In this document: piece by piece, positions 1 to 9,394 of the stretch | Layout of the letters: every line of letters starts with the position of its first letter | Position numbering within the stretch: position 1 is the first letter of the stretch | Assembly (NCBI RefSeq): GCF_001854125.1 | Contig: NZ_CP017715.1 | Location: 3,410,001-3,474,000, forward strand | Source of the DNA: Marinobacter salinus | Lineage (GTDB): Bacteria; Pseudomonadota; Gammaproteobacteria; Pseudomonadales; Oleiphilaceae | DNA: 64,000 bases | Direction of reading: 5' to 3' | Position numbers and translations under genes: made by a program | Notes under the pieces: generated by a model | What the model was told of the DNA's origin: nothing | The model's database searches: none | The model's input: the letters and a program-made list of their open reading frames with translations, nothing else

Positions 1-996
1 GCTATAAACCGCGCGGCCGTTGCTGGCGTGATAGACCAGTTTGTAGTCCGCCGCACCCAGGGCGGGATGGCCGGCGTATTTGCCGAGGCGGGCCTTGTCG
101 ACCAGCGACTGGGGATGCTCGATGCGAAAACCAATGGCGAACGGCTTGGCCTCAATAAAAACGCCGTCCCGTTGCAGCATGCGGAAGGTTTCCCGTGCGC
201 TGTGCCCAAGCGCCAGCACCACATAACGGCTGTCGATGCGTTCACCACCGGCCAGTTCCACACCTTCGATGCGCTCATCACGGATGTGCAGGTCGGTCAC
301 TTTGCTTTCAAAGCGGATTTCCCCGCCGAGCCGGATGATTTCCTCACGCATGGTGGCAACGACGCCGGTCAGACGGAAGGTACCGATGTGAGGTTTGCTG
401 ACATACAGAATCTCCTCCGGCGCGCCGGCCCGGACAAACTCGTGCATGACCTTCCGACCGTAAAACTTCGGATCCTTGATCTGGCTGTACAGCTTGCCAT
501 CGGAGAACAGACCGGCACCGCCTTCACCAAACTGCACGTTGGACTCGGGCGACAGCTTTTTTTTGCGCCACAACGCCCAGGTGTCCCGGGTGCGACGGCG
601 GACGTCCTTGCCCCGCTCCAGGACGATGGGCCGGAATCCCATCTGCGCGAGCAGCAGGGCGGCAAACAGGCCGCAGGGACCGAAGCCGATAACGACAGGG
701 CGTTCGGTGAGGTTGGCCGGTGCCTGCGCGACAGGATGGTAGCTCGTGTCCGGGGCCGGTCGCACGTGGTTGTCTTGCTCAAAGCGGGCAAGAATATCCG
801 CTTCATCGCGTGCATTGAGGTCGATGATATAAACGAACTTGATCTCGGTGTTCTTCTTGCGGGCATCGTAGCTGCGCTTGAATACAGTGAAATCGATCAG
901 GTCTGCGTCAGCTATCTGCAGCCGTTCAACAATGGCGGTTCGCAGTGCGCTGTCAGAATGGTCCAGTGGCAGGGCGAGTTCGGTAAGGCGGATCAT
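1..996 (-). CDS. NAD(P)/FAD-dependent dehydrogenase, 3' part off the window
   Basis: Reading the minus strand from an ATG at 996 gives 332 open codons up to the left edge, so the C-terminus is missing. After about 100 N-terminal residues (start MIRLTELALP) comes a Rossmann FAD motif, VVIGFGPCGLFAALLLAQMG, followed by NVQFGEGGAGLFSDGKL. This order, with an N-terminal domain ahead of the dinucleotide fold, is that of the COG2509 uncharacterised FAD dehydrogenases (established family; substrate unknown). It is cytosolic by appearance, with no signal peptide. It is divergent from rlmE and has its own promoter in the shared gap. The family call is good; the reaction cannot be stated. Confidence 0.85.
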   Translation of the reverse strand, partial: MIRLTELALPLDHSDSALRTAIVERLQIADADLIDFTVFKRSYDARKKNTEIKFVYIIDLNARDEADILARFEQDNHVRPAPDTSYHPVAQAPANLTERPVVIGFGPCGLFAALLLAQMGFRPIVLERGKDVRRRTRDTWALWRKKKLSPESNVQFGEGGAGLFSDGKLYSQIKDPKFYGRKVMHEFVRAGAPEEILYVSKPHIGTFRLTGVVATMREEIIRLGGEIRFESKVTDLHIRDERIEGVELAGGERIDSRYVVLALGHSARETFRMLQRDGVFIEAKPFAIGFRIEHPQSLVDKARLGKYAGHPALGAADYKLVYHASNGRAVYS

Positions 997-1079
997 GGTC
1001 TGTCCTGCCCGTAAGCCCACCATGCAAAGTGCTGGCTGAAGCTGCCGGGTGAAAAATTCGGGTGAATAAAAGTGATGTG

Positions 1080-1108
1080 ATTGTACGTGCGCCCGCGCCC
1101 GTTGTCAG
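1080..1108 (-). promoter_or_regulatory. sigma-70 promoter of the FAD dehydrogenase gene
   Basis: On the minus strand a -35 CTGACA (1108-1103) and a -10 TACAAT (1085-1080) are separated by 17 bases. It faces away from the rlmE promoter. Its -10 region, ATTGTACGTG at 1080-1089 on the plus strand, is the exact inverse of CACGTACAAT at 1132-1141. Confidence 0.55.
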
Positions 1109-1112
1109 GACT

Positions 1113-1141
1113 TTGCCGCCCGAGGGTGCGACACGTACAAT
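1113..1141 (+). promoter_or_regulatory. sigma-70 promoter of rlmE
   Basis: A -35 TTGCCG at 1113-1118 and a -10 TACAAT at 1136-1141 are 17 bases apart, about 35 bases upstream of the rlmE ATG. Together with the minus-strand promoter it forms a nearly symmetrical divergent pair. Confidence 0.6.
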
Positions 1142-1175
1142 AACGGTCCGACATCTTCCCCATTGATGAGTTCCT

Positions 1176-1796
1176 ATGGCCCGATCCAAAAGCAGTAACC
1201 GCTGGCTTGAAGAGCATGTGAACGACCCCTTCGTGAAACAGGCGCAGGTGGACGGGTACCGCTCCCGTGCCAGTTACAAGCTCCTGGAGATCAGCAAGAA
1301 GGACCGGCTGATTCATCCTAACATGGTGGTTATGGACCTGGGCTCAGCGCCCGGAGGCTGGTCCCAGGTGGCCGCAAATCTGGTGGGACACAATGGCCGG
1401 GTTATCGCTTCTGACATCCTGCAAATGGACCAGGTTGCAGGTGTAGAGTTTATTCAGGGTGATTTCACCGAGAACGACGTCTTCGACGCTATCATGGAGA
1501 CATTGGGGGGGACCCCGGTGGACGTAGTGATTTCTGACATGGCGCCAAACATCAGCGGTGTCACCGTTGCCGACCAGGCAGCCTCCATGTATCTGGTGGA
1601 ACTGGCTCTGGACATGGCCTGCCAGGTGCTCAAGCCAAAAGGCAGTTTCCTGGCCAAGGTCTTTCAGGGCGAGGGCTACGACGAGTATCTGAAGTCGGTA
1701 AGGGCGGTATTCGACAAGGTGGTTGTGCGCAAGCCGGATTCCTCCCGCGCCCGCTCCCGGGAAGTCTACATTGTAGGCAAAGGGTTCAAGGGCTGA
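1176..1796 (+). CDS. rlmE: 23S rRNA 2'-O-methyltransferase RlmE (FtsJ/RrmJ)
   Basis: A 206-residue protein, close to E. coli RlmE. It methylates the 2'-OH of U2552 in 23S rRNA on the 50S subunit using S-adenosylmethionine (established for the family). The SAM-binding motif [11 protein letters not shown] lies at residues 54-64. The catalytic tetrad is complete: K35, D121 (in SDMAPN), K161 (in LAKVF) and E196 (in SREVY), each exactly three residues earlier than E. coli K38/D124/K164/E199. In many gammaproteobacteria ftsH follows this gene and yhbY is divergent; neither is here. The start is the ATG after a weak GAG ribosome-binding site. Confidence 0.97.
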   Translation: MARSKSSNRWLEEHVNDPFVKQAQVDGYRSRASYKLLEISKKDRLIHPNMVVMDLGSAPGGWSQVAANLVGHNGRVIASDILQMDQVAGVEFIQGDFTENDVFDAIMETLGGTPVDVVISDMAPNISGVTVADQAASMYLVELALDMACQVLKPKGSFLAKVFQGEGYDEYLKSVRAVFDKVVVRKPDSSRARSREVYIVGKGFKG

Positions 1797-1817
1797 CTCT
1801 ATTGATCCGAAGGCGCC

Positions 1818-2846
1818 TCAGACGCCTTCAAATCCCTGCATGACATTCACCGCGTTGACGCCGATGGCATCGACGTCGTAACCGCCCTCCATGGTGAACA
1901 CCGTGGGCAGTCCCAACTGCTCAATGCGTTTGCCGAGCGCCAGGTAATCCGCCGACCTCAGTTTGAAGAAGGAAATCGGGTCTTCCTCGAAGGTATCAAC
2001 GCCCAGTGCGACAATCAGCGCTTCCGGTCTGAACGTCTCAATGCGCTGGCAGGCGGTTTCAAGGCCCATGCTCCATTTGCTGTAAGGGGTACCGGGCGGA
2101 TAAACGATATTGAGATTATACCCTTCGCCCTCGCCTTCACCGGTTTCTTCCTCAAACCCGAGAAAGTGGGGAAAGACCAGATCCGGGTCGCCGTGCAGGC
2201 TGATGGTCAGTACATCGCTGCGATCATAGAAGATGGCCTGTGTGCCGTTGCCATGGTGAAAGTCCACGTCGAGGATGGCAACGCGTTCATAGCCCTGGTC
2301 GCGGAAGGCCTGAGCGGTAATGGCCGCGTTATTGAAGAAACAATAGCCTCCAAACACGTCAGCATGGGCGTGGTGACCGGGAGGACGACACAGGGCAAAG
2401 GCAGCCCGTTCACCACCCGCTACCAGTTTTTGTGCGGTAAGCGCAACGTTCGCCGAGGCTCTTGCTGCCTCCCAGGTGCCCTCGGAAATAGAGCTGTCCG
2501 CGCCCATGCTGTAAAAACCGAGGCGACCATCGATGTCCTTGGGAACACGATGGCGCATACCGCGCCCCACCCAAAAGGTGGGAATGGCTTCACCTCGCTT
2601 GTCAGCCGCCACCCATTCTTCCCAGCAGTTTTCCAGAAAGGTCACGTAGTCGGCAGTGTGAACCCGTTTCACGGGTTCCAGGCCAAACTCTTCGGGTGCC
2701 AGAATCTCTCCGAGCGCCTGACTTTTCACCCGGGACAGAATGGTCTCTGCCCGGGACGGTTTTTCGTGGGGCTCAATCAACAGTCCACCGTCCAGTTCGG
2801 TTTTGACGTTGCGGCGACTGTGAAGGGGTGAAAAAACGGTCTTCAT
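1818..2846 (-). CDS. Acetylpolyamine amidohydrolase (histone deacetylase family)
   Basis: 342 residues. Zinc hydrolase of the class II histone-deacetylase-like fold. The closest studied relatives remove acetyl groups from acetylputrescine or acetylspermidine in the cytosol. Visible residues match acetylpolyamine amidohydrolase numbering: the active-site pair H158-H159 in RPPGHHAH and zinc ligands D195 and H197 in DVDFHHGNGTQ. The EGGYD segment near the C-terminus carries the expected glycine-rich turn. The start MKTVFSPLH is chosen over an ATG 12 codons upstream because the family begins this way. It lies tail-to-tail with rlmE and upstream in space of the gabTD operon, so a polyamine to GABA catabolic link is plausible (inference). 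Confidence 0.88.
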   Translation of the reverse strand: MKTVFSPLHSRRNVKTELDGGLLIEPHEKPSRAETILSRVKSQALGEILAPEEFGLEPVKRVHTADYVTFLENCWEEWVAADKRGEAIPTFWVGRGMRHRVPKDIDGRLGFYSMGADSSISEGTWEAARASANVALTAQKLVAGGERAAFALCRPPGHHAHADVFGGYCFFNNAAITAQAFRDQGYERVAILDVDFHHGNGTQAIFYDRSDVLTISLHGDPDLVFPHFLGFEEETGEGEGEGYNLNIVYPPGTPYSKWSMGLETACQRIETFRPEALIVALGVDTFEEDPISFFKLRSADYLALGKRIEQLGLPTVFTMEGGYDVDAIGVNAVNVMQGFEGV

Positions 2847-3065
2847 GGGGCCAAGGTCCTGATTGAAAGATTTGAATGCCATTCAGTATGGGGTCTATTT
2901 CGGTCAGTGTCCTCAGTCCGGATAGGTTTTCAGAAGTTCATTGCCGGTCCGGCGAATTGAGTCGACGGCCTGAACATCACCGAACACGGGATTACGACCC
3001 CGAGGAATTGAAATTAACGGTCAGACCTACGCCAACCAGTGAGCAGAGAGTGCGTGCCCATGCCG

Positions 3066-4337
3066 TTAGCACAATGCTTCGAGAGCGCCTTCGATCATGT
3101 TCAGGCCTTCCTCAAGAACGTCGTCTTCGACCGTAATTGGCACCAGGATGCGAATGGTATTACCGTAAAAGCCGCAAGAGAGCAGGATCAGTCCGTGTTC
3201 CCTGGCTTTGGCGCATACCGCCTGGGTCAGATCCGGGTCGGGGTTGTTATGGTTATCCAGCAGTTCAAACGCTGCCATGGCACCCAGGTTGCGGGCGTGG
3301 CCCACCCGATCAAAACGCTGTTGCCAGACCGAAAAGCGCTCGGCGAGCCGTGCACCAAGAGCGGTGCTGCGCTCAAGAATGTTCTCCTCGTCAATGACTT
3401 TGATCACTGCCAGCGCTGCGGCGCAGGCCAGGGGGTTGCCACTGTAAGTGCCACCCAGTGAGTTGGGGCCGGAGCCGTCCATCACTTCGGCTTTGCCAAC
3501 CACGGCAGACAACGGCATGCCGTTAGCCAGGCTCTTGGCGGTGGTCAGCAGGTCCGCCTCCACACCGCTGTGCTCCAGAGCGAAGAGCTTGCCGGTACGG
3601 GCGAAGCCGGATTGCACTTCATCCACAATCAGCAGGATTCCGTGTTCATCACACAGTGCACGCAATGCTTTCAGATAGGTCGGAGACGCAATGTAGAAAC
3701 CACCCTCGCCCTGAACCGGCTCGATTACGATGGCCGCGGTCCGGTGTGGTGCAATGTCGGTTTTGAACAGGGTGCGCAGGGCCTGCAGAGAAGCTTCGTC
3801 ACTGATGCCATGGAGCGGATTGGGGTAGGGCGCGCGGAATACATCGCCGGGCATGGGGCCGAAGTCGTTCTTGTAGGGCAGGACTTTACCTGTCATGGCG
3901 AGGGTCATCATGGTGCGGCCATGGAAGGCTCCGTCAAAGGTGATGATCCCCGAGCGCCCGGTAGCGGCGCGGGCAATTTTGACGGCATTTTCCAGAGCTT
4001 CGGCGCCGGTGTTGACCAGCATTGCCTTTCGCTTCGGGCCGCGCACCGGTGTCAGCTGGCACAGTTTCTGACAGAGCTGAACATAAGGTCCGTATGACAT
4101 AACCGCCGCACTGGTGTGCATCACCTTATCAAGTTGTTCCCGGACGGCTGTAACGATTTTCGGATGACGATGCCCAAGATTGAGCACGCCGATACCGCCC
4201 GCGAAATCAATCCAGCGCTGACCGTCGGCATCCCAGATTTCGGCATTTTCTGCCCTGTCGGCATACTGGGTCGTTGGCGTGGCAGCCCCGAAGGCTACGT
4301 ATTCTTCTTTTAGCGCGTTAAATTCTGCATTGTTCAT
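3066..4337 (-). CDS. gabT: 4-aminobutyrate aminotransferase GabT
   Basis: 423 residues, class III PLP aminotransferase. It transfers the amino group of GABA (or 5-aminovalerate in some relatives) to 2-oxoglutarate, giving succinate semialdehyde and glutamate. The PLP lysine is K268 in TTAKSLANG, at the same number as in E. coli GabT; the preceding IVDEVQSGFARTG segment holds the aspartate that contacts the pyridine nitrogen. The start MNNAEFNALK is preferred over an ATG 27 codons upstream, which would overrun the gap after gabD. It follows gabD by 28 bases, so the two form one operon transcribed away from the GabR-like regulator. Confidence 0.93.
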   Translation of the reverse strand: MNNAEFNALKEEYVAFGAATPTTQYADRAENAEIWDADGQRWIDFAGGIGVLNLGHRHPKIVTAVREQLDKVMHTSAAVMSYGPYVQLCQKLCQLTPVRGPKRKAMLVNTGAEALENAVKIARAATGRSGIITFDGAFHGRTMMTLAMTGKVLPYKNDFGPMPGDVFRAPYPNPLHGISDEASLQALRTLFKTDIAPHRTAAIVIEPVQGEGGFYIASPTYLKALRALCDEHGILLIVDEVQSGFARTGKLFALEHSGVEADLLTTAKSLANGMPLSAVVGKAEVMDGSGPNSLGGTYSGNPLACAAALAVIKVIDEENILERSTALGARLAERFSVWQQRFDRVGHARNLGAMAAFELLDNHNNPDPDLTQAVCAKAREHGLILLSCGFYGNTIRILVPITVEDDVLEEGLNMIEGALEALC

Positions 4338-4365
4338 GTGTGGTCTCTCGATGGTATCGGCAGCA

Positions 4366-5832
4366 TTACAAGCCGCCCAGGCAGACGTATTTGAGTTCAG
4401 TAAATTCATCCAGTCCATGGTGCGAGCCTTCCCGCCCGAGGCCGGATTCCTTCACCCCGCCAAATGGTGCCAGCTCGGTGGAGATCAGACCCTCGTTGAC
4501 ACCCACCATCCCGTACTCGAGAGCTTCAAGGGTGTGCCAGATACGCCGATAGTCGGTGGCGTAGAGGTAGGCGGCCAGCCCTGACGGCGTATCATTGGCC
4601 ATGGCAACGGCCTCCTCTGCTGTGTGAAAACGGAACACTGGTGCCAGAGGGCCAAAGGTTTCCTCTCCTGCCACCGCCATGTCCGGAGTCACATCGGCGA
4701 GCACGGTCGGGGTGAAGAAGTTCGGGCCGAGTTCGTGTGGCTGGCCGCCACTGGCTACGCGAGCGCCTTTGCCGATGGCGTCTTCCACGTGGCCCCGTAC
4801 CTTGTCGATGGCACCCCGGTTGATCAACGGTCCGATACTGATGCCGTCATCCAGGCCATTGCCAACCTTCAGGCCGGCAACCTTCGCCGTCAGTTTGCTG
4901 ACAAACTCCTCATAGACGCCGTCCTGTACCAGAAAGCGGTTGGTGCAGACACAAGTCTGGCCAGCGTTGCGGAACTTGGAGGCAATTGCACCCTCCACGG
5001 CGGCGTCCAGATCGGCATCGTCAAACACGATGAATGGTGCATTGCCGCCCAGTTCCATGGCAGTTTTCTTGACCGTCGACGCGCACTGCGCAAGCAGTTT
5101 CTTACCCACCGCGGTGGAGCCGGTGAAGGACAATTTCCGCACGAGGGGGTCAGTGCTCAACACCTCACCGACCGCCACGGGTGAAGAGGCCGTTACTACG
5201 CTGATGACGCCAGCAGGAACGCCTGCCTCAAGTGCCAGCCGGGCCAGAGCCAGAGCGGTGAGTGGAGTGGCTTCTGCAGGCTTGATTACTACGGTGCAGC
5301 CGGCAGCAATGGCGGGAGCACATTTGCGGGTAATCATGGCCAGGGGGAAATTCCAGGGAGTGATGGCGGCCACTACGCCTACAGGCTCGCGCATCACCAG
5401 AATCCGCTTGTCCGGTCCCTGGCCCGGCAGGGTTTCCCCCGCCATTCGCTTGGCTTCCTCGCCGAAGAATTCGATAAAGGATGCGCCATAGGTGACTTCA
5501 CCCCGTGCTTCGGCAAGTGGCTTGCCTTGTTCCAGGGTCATCAGACGTGCCAGCTCATCGCTGTGTCCGCTGACCAGCTCAAACCAGCGACGTAGCACGG
5601 CAGAGCGTTCCTTGGCTGGTACCTGCCTCCAGGACCGGCCAGCTCGCTCCGCGGCGGCGACGGCATCCCGGGTGTCGTCAGCAGTGCACTCGGCCACTTG
5701 GGCCAGTATCTCGCCCGTTGCGGGGTTGGTGACCTCAAATCGTGCATCTCGCTGACACCACTGCCCGCTGATAAGGGCGGGAACCTGGTTGTTGAGCACG
5801 CTGGCCAGTAAAGGGGTTTTTGTTGCGGACAT
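4366..5832 (-). CDS. gabD: Succinate-semialdehyde dehydrogenase GabD
   Basis: 488 residues, aldehyde dehydrogenase superfamily, NADP-type GabD group. It oxidises succinate semialdehyde to succinate and so completes the GABA shunt begun by GabT. Conserved residues seen: N161 (ITPWNFP), K184 (VIKPAE), general base E260 (MELGGN) and nucleophile C294 (GQTCVC). The start at 5832 is set by the good ribosome-binding site AGGA eight bases upstream; the extra upstream codons lack one. First gene of the gabD-gabT operon, divergent from the MocR/GabR-type regulator, which likely activates it. Confidence 0.94.
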   Translation of the reverse strand: MSATKTPLLASVLNNQVPALISGQWCQRDARFEVTNPATGEILAQVAECTADDTRDAVAAAERAGRSWRQVPAKERSAVLRRWFELVSGHSDELARLMTLEQGKPLAEARGEVTYGASFIEFFGEEAKRMAGETLPGQGPDKRILVMREPVGVVAAITPWNFPLAMITRKCAPAIAAGCTVVIKPAEATPLTALALARLALEAGVPAGVISVVTASSPVAVGEVLSTDPLVRKLSFTGSTAVGKKLLAQCASTVKKTAMELGGNAPFIVFDDADLDAAVEGAIASKFRNAGQTCVCTNRFLVQDGVYEEFVSKLTAKVAGLKVGNGLDDGISIGPLINRGAIDKVRGHVEDAIGKGARVASGGQPHELGPNFFTPTVLADVTPDMAVAGEETFGPLAPVFRFHTAEEAVAMANDTPSGLAAYLYATDYRRIWHTLEALEYGMVGVNEGLISTELAPFGGVKESGLGREGSHHGLDEFTELKYVCLGGL

Positions 5833-5901
5833 GGAGCAATTCCTCTCGAAAGTAACTGGAATGCTCTGCACCCTAGCAGGTAGGCTATGAGCTGAATATG
5901 A

Positions 5902-5929
5902 ACCACTTTCGAGTTCAACTGGACCACTT
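5902..5929. promoter_or_regulatory. Direct repeats, candidate GabR-type operator
   Basis: ACCACTT occurs at 5902-5908 and again at 5923-5929 in the same orientation, 21 bases apart (two helical turns), between gabD and the MocR-type regulator. MocR/GabR proteins are known to bind direct repeats on one DNA face, so this is a plausible site; it is unproven. Confidence 0.4.
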
Positions 5930-5960
5930 GTTTTGCGAGTCCATCCGGTAAAGAGCCCCC

Positions 5961-7394
5961 ATGATCGAAGACCTCAAACCAAACGATCCGCTTGCGAGCC
6001 TTGCGCGTCGCTACCAGCAGCAGCCAAAGAGTCTCAGCAAGCAGGTGCGTGCACAGCAGGCCCTGCGCCATTTAATCGAGCAAGACTGGCCGTCCGGTAT
6101 GAAGTTGCCTTCCCACCGTCAAATGTGCCATGCGCTTGGGCTGGCACGTAATACACTCGCCGGAGCTATCAGCATGCTGGTGGAGGAGGGGGTATTGATC
6201 ACTGGTCATGGCCAGGGCACCTGGACCCACCGGCCAGGGGAAAATCTTGAGCTACCCGTGCGCCCAGCCCTCAGTGGAGTCTCGAGGAGGGCCCGTGAGT
6301 TGCTTAGCCAGCCCGGTGCGGCGGAGATCCAGAGTGGCGCTTTCGTGCCGGGCATTCCTGATATTGCCCAGTTCCCCATGCGCAAGTGGCGACAGCTCTA
6401 TACCAGTGTCACTGTGCCCCGGAACGCCCTGCTGTTGTCATACTCCACCGGCGGCTATGGACCGCTAAAAAGAGCAATTCGGGATTTTCTCCGACGCTGG
6501 CGACATTTTGACTGCGATCCCGAACAAATCATTATTACCGAAGGAACCCATAATGGGCTGGAACTCTGTGCTCTGGCGCTGGCTGACAACGGTGATCGGG
6601 TGGTAATGGAGTCGCCCTGTTACTGGGGGGCGCGGAATGTTTTCACGGCCTGTGGACTGACAATTGAGATGCTTCCCTGGTATCCAGAGCAAGGGCACAG
6701 GGGGCGCGTAGCGCCGTCACCAAAATTGCTGTATCTGACCGGTTCCCAGCACTACCCGCTAAGCGTGCCTACTTCAAAGGCCGACAAGCAGGCTTTGTGT
6801 GGGTGGCTTTCTCCCGACTACATCATCGAAGACGACTACGAATTCAACGGCCAGAGAGACACCCGGCTGGTGTTCGACCCGCGATCTGAGAAGCACATCC
6901 TTGCGGGCTCATTCTCCAAGCTCCTGTTTCCGGGGTTGCGGCTCGGCTATCTGGTGGTGCCGCATCATCTGGCGGCGACCATCAGCCGGCTTCGCAGTGA
7001 GGTCTTCCGGGAGGGCCGCATGCTCGATCAGGCCGTTCTTGCTGCCTTTATCGCCAATGGTGACCTGGACCTTTGGTATCAGCGCATCCAGAAAGAATAT
7101 CTGGCCCGGCAGCAGGTAATGCACGACCAGCTCAGCCAGGTTCCGGCCATTGAGGACTTGTCCTCTCCCAGTCACGCTATCAGCCTTTGTGCGCGGTTTG
7201 CGGACACAGTGGATGACGTGTCTGTCACCAGACAGTTATTGCGACACCATTTCATCGTCAAACCACTCAGCGTCGTGTGCGTAGCTGGTGACTCTCGCCG
7301 AGGACTGATTTTGGGAATCGGTATGCTGAACCGTGAATCACTGAGAAGAGAAGCGACGCGTTTACGAGTCCTTTTGAAAAGCCTGGTCCATTGA
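5961..7394 (+). CDS. GabR-like MocR-family transcriptional regulator
   Basis: 477 residues with two parts. An N-terminal GntR winged helix-turn-helix (about residues 30-95, with LPSHRQMCHALGLARNTLAG) is joined by a linker to a fold-type I aminotransferase-like domain that holds PLP through the lysine of AGSFSKLLFPGLRLGYL. GabR proteins sense GABA by forming an external aldimine with PLP and activate gabTD (established in Bacillus). Here the gene is divergent from gabD-gabT with direct repeats in the gap, the arrangement expected of a local regulator. The family is secure; the GABA specificity is inferred from context. Confidence 0.88.
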   Translation: MIEDLKPNDPLASLARRYQQQPKSLSKQVRAQQALRHLIEQDWPSGMKLPSHRQMCHALGLARNTLAGAISMLVEEGVLITGHGQGTWTHRPGENLELPVRPALSGVSRRARELLSQPGAAEIQSGAFVPGIPDIAQFPMRKWRQLYTSVTVPRNALLLSYSTGGYGPLKRAIRDFLRRWRHFDCDPEQIIITEGTHNGLELCALALADNGDRVVMESPCYWGARNVFTACGLTIEMLPWYPEQGHRGRVAPSPKLLYLTGSQHYPLSVPTSKADKQALCGWLSPDYIIEDDYEFNGQRDTRLVFDPRSEKHILAGSFSKLLFPGLRLGYLVVPHHLAATISRLRSEVFREGRMLDQAVLAAFIANGDLDLWYQRIQKEYLARQQVMHDQLSQVPAIEDLSSPSHAISLCARFADTVDDVSVTRQLLRHHFIVKPLSVVCVAGDSRRGLILGIGMLNRESLRREATRLRVLLKSLVH

Positions 7395-7545
7395 GGTTGC
7401 CGCAGGATTGACTGTGCCAACAGCCAGAAAATGTGAGACAGGCCAATTCCCACAGCTTGGGAACCCGTTAACGTTGAACCATAATGAGCCGGAACCCCTC
7501 TAAAACAGGCGGGCCGGGAAGTGTTCATCCAGGCGAGAAAAAATC

Positions 7546-9072
7546 ATGAGCCAACACCACTTTGAGGTCCTGATTATTGGCGCCGGTGTGTCCGGTATCG
7601 GTATGGCTTGCCATCTGAAACGGGAATGCCCGGGGAAAACCTTTGCCATTCTGGAGCGTCGCCAGTCACTGGGTGGCACCTGGGATCTGTTCCGGTATCC
7701 GGGGATTCGGTCCGATTCCGATATGTTCACTTTCGGCTACAATTTCCGGCCCTGGACGGGTGGCAAGGTATTGGCAGACGGTGCCTCCATCAAAAACTAC
7801 GTGCAGGAAACGGCGCAAGAGAACGATGTGGCGCGCCATATCCGTTATGGCCTGGCGGTCAAAACGGCGGACTGGTCCGGTGTCGATCAATGCTGGACGC
7901 TGACTGCGGAGAAGGAGGTCAGTGGAGAGGTTGCTACCTTCACTGCGAATTTTCTGATCGGCTGTACCGGCTATTACAACTATGACCAGGGCTATAAACC
8001 GGATTTCCCGGGTGAAAGTGATTTCAAGGGTCAGATCGTGCATCCGCAGCACTGGCCGGAAGACCTGGATTACGCTGGTAAGAAGGTAGTGGTGATTGGC
8101 AGCGGCGCCACCGCAATCACCCTGGTGCCGACCATGGCGGAGAAAGCGGCCCATGTCACCATGCTGCAACGGTCACCGACTTACCTCATGCCGTTGCCAT
8201 CGACGGACAAAGTCAGTTTGTTTCTGCAAAAGGTTTTACCCGCGAGGGTCGCCTACCGTATTACCCGGGCTCGCAATATCGCCATCTCCCGATTCCTGTT
8301 TCAGCGTTCCCGAAAAAGCCCGAATACCATGCGCCGTTTGTTTCTTGGCATCATCAAGCGCCAGGTGGACGGCAAGGCCGATATGCGTCACTTCACTCCC
8401 GACTATAACCCCTGGGATCAGCGCCTGTGCGTGGTGAAAGATGGCGATCTTTTCAGGGCGCTCAAAGCGGACAAGGCCTCCATCGCAACCGACCGCATTG
8501 AGCAATTCACGGAAACCGGCATCCGCCTGACGTCTGGTGAGGAGCTGGCGGCCGACATTATCGTTCCCGCCATCGGCCTGGACATCCAGATGCTGGGTGG
8601 CATCAGGCCTCGGGTCGATGGTGAGGAAGTGGCGATGAGAGACAAGGTTATCTACAAGAGCGTCATGGTTGAGGGAGTACCCAACGCCGGGATGATTTTC
8701 GGCTATACCAATATCTCCTGGACCCTGAAGGTGGATATTGCCGCCGAGTACCTGTGCCGGCTGATGAATCTGATGGATCAGCGAGGAATCCATACGGTGG
8801 TGGCCAGGGACACCGAGAACAGTCGGGGTGACGACACCATTCTGGGCTCCCTCAACGCCGGCTATATCCGGCGCGCCGATGACCGGCTGCCGAGGCAGGG
8901 CACGAAGGGTCCTTGGAAGTCGACACAGAACTATCTGGAAGATGTAAAAATTCTGCGGTTCGAGCCAATCGAAGACGGGTACCTGGAGTTTGACGGCATA
9001 CGATCCCATGCCAGTGATCGGGCGCCATCCGGTTTTCTGAGGCCGTTGCGCTCAGCCCTGTTCGGAGCCTGA
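7546..9072 (+). CDS. Flavin-containing monooxygenase, Baeyer-Villiger type
   Basis: 508 residues. The first FAD Rossmann motif is GAGVSG at residues 12-17, and a second NADPH-type motif IGSGATAITL follows near residue 185. Between them is FKGQIVHPQHWP, which fits the FxGxxxHxxxWP fingerprint of Baeyer-Villiger monooxygenases. Such enzymes use NADPH and O2 to insert oxygen into ketones or oxidise heteroatoms. Marine hydrocarbon degraders often carry several, some induced by alkanes; the substrate here is unknown. No signal peptide. It stands alone, 151 bases after the regulator gene and in the same direction. Confidence 0.85.
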   Translation: MSQHHFEVLIIGAGVSGIGMACHLKRECPGKTFAILERRQSLGGTWDLFRYPGIRSDSDMFTFGYNFRPWTGGKVLADGASIKNYVQETAQENDVARHIRYGLAVKTADWSGVDQCWTLTAEKEVSGEVATFTANFLIGCTGYYNYDQGYKPDFPGESDFKGQIVHPQHWPEDLDYAGKKVVVIGSGATAITLVPTMAEKAAHVTMLQRSPTYLMPLPSTDKVSLFLQKVLPARVAYRITRARNIAISRFLFQRSRKSPNTMRRLFLGIIKRQVDGKADMRHFTPDYNPWDQRLCVVKDGDLFRALKADKASIATDRIEQFTETGIRLTSGEELAADIIVPAIGLDIQMLGGIRPRVDGEEVAMRDKVIYKSVMVEGVPNAGMIFGYTNISWTLKVDIAAEYLCRLMNLMDQRGIHTVVARDTENSRGDDTILGSLNAGYIRRADDRLPRQGTKGPWKSTQNYLEDVKILRFEPIEDGYLEFDGIRSHASDRAPSGFLRPLRSALFGA

Positions 9073-9158
9073 GCGCGGCTCTGGTGCCGGAGAGCAGCTT
9101 GCTGAAATCCATGGACACCGATTCAAATTGGAGGCGCTCCGTGCGGTATAGGGTGAGG

Positions 9159-9260
9159 TTACTCGAAGGCTGAACGAATCACGTCCCGGTAATTCCGGAT
9201 ACGTTGCACATAATGCACCGGCTCATAGCCCCGGGCGCAGCGACGTGTGTCTTGCCAGAT
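9159..9260 (-). pseudogene. Remnant of an MltF-type lytic murein transglycosylase C-terminus
   Basis: On the minus strand, 33 codons and a TAA stop encode a peptide containing ARGYEPVHYVQRIRNYRDVI. This is the conserved C-terminal end of the MltF family (membrane-bound lytic transglycosylase F), whose members typically read ARGYEPVxYVxxIRxYYD. An in-frame TGA lies just upstream (complement of 9261-9263), and nothing upstream resembles the catalytic SLT domain. It is therefore a decayed 3' fragment, left by deletion or rearrangement. A chance match of this length is unlikely, but the call rests on recalled family sequence. Confidence 0.6.
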
Positions 9261-9394
9261 TCAAGCATGCTCAGCACCGCGCTGGTGGAATCCATCATGG
9301 TCCACTCTACCTGCCACCAATAAAGGCAGGATGAGCAAAGCGGACTTCCAGTCTGGTCGGGACATGAGAATGACTCCCCGGCACGGTGCAGTGT

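Noticed and set aside
28..1014. Plus-strand open frame of 328 codons at the left edge
   Set aside because: The opposite strand encodes a FAD dehydrogenase with a clear Rossmann motif and its own promoter.
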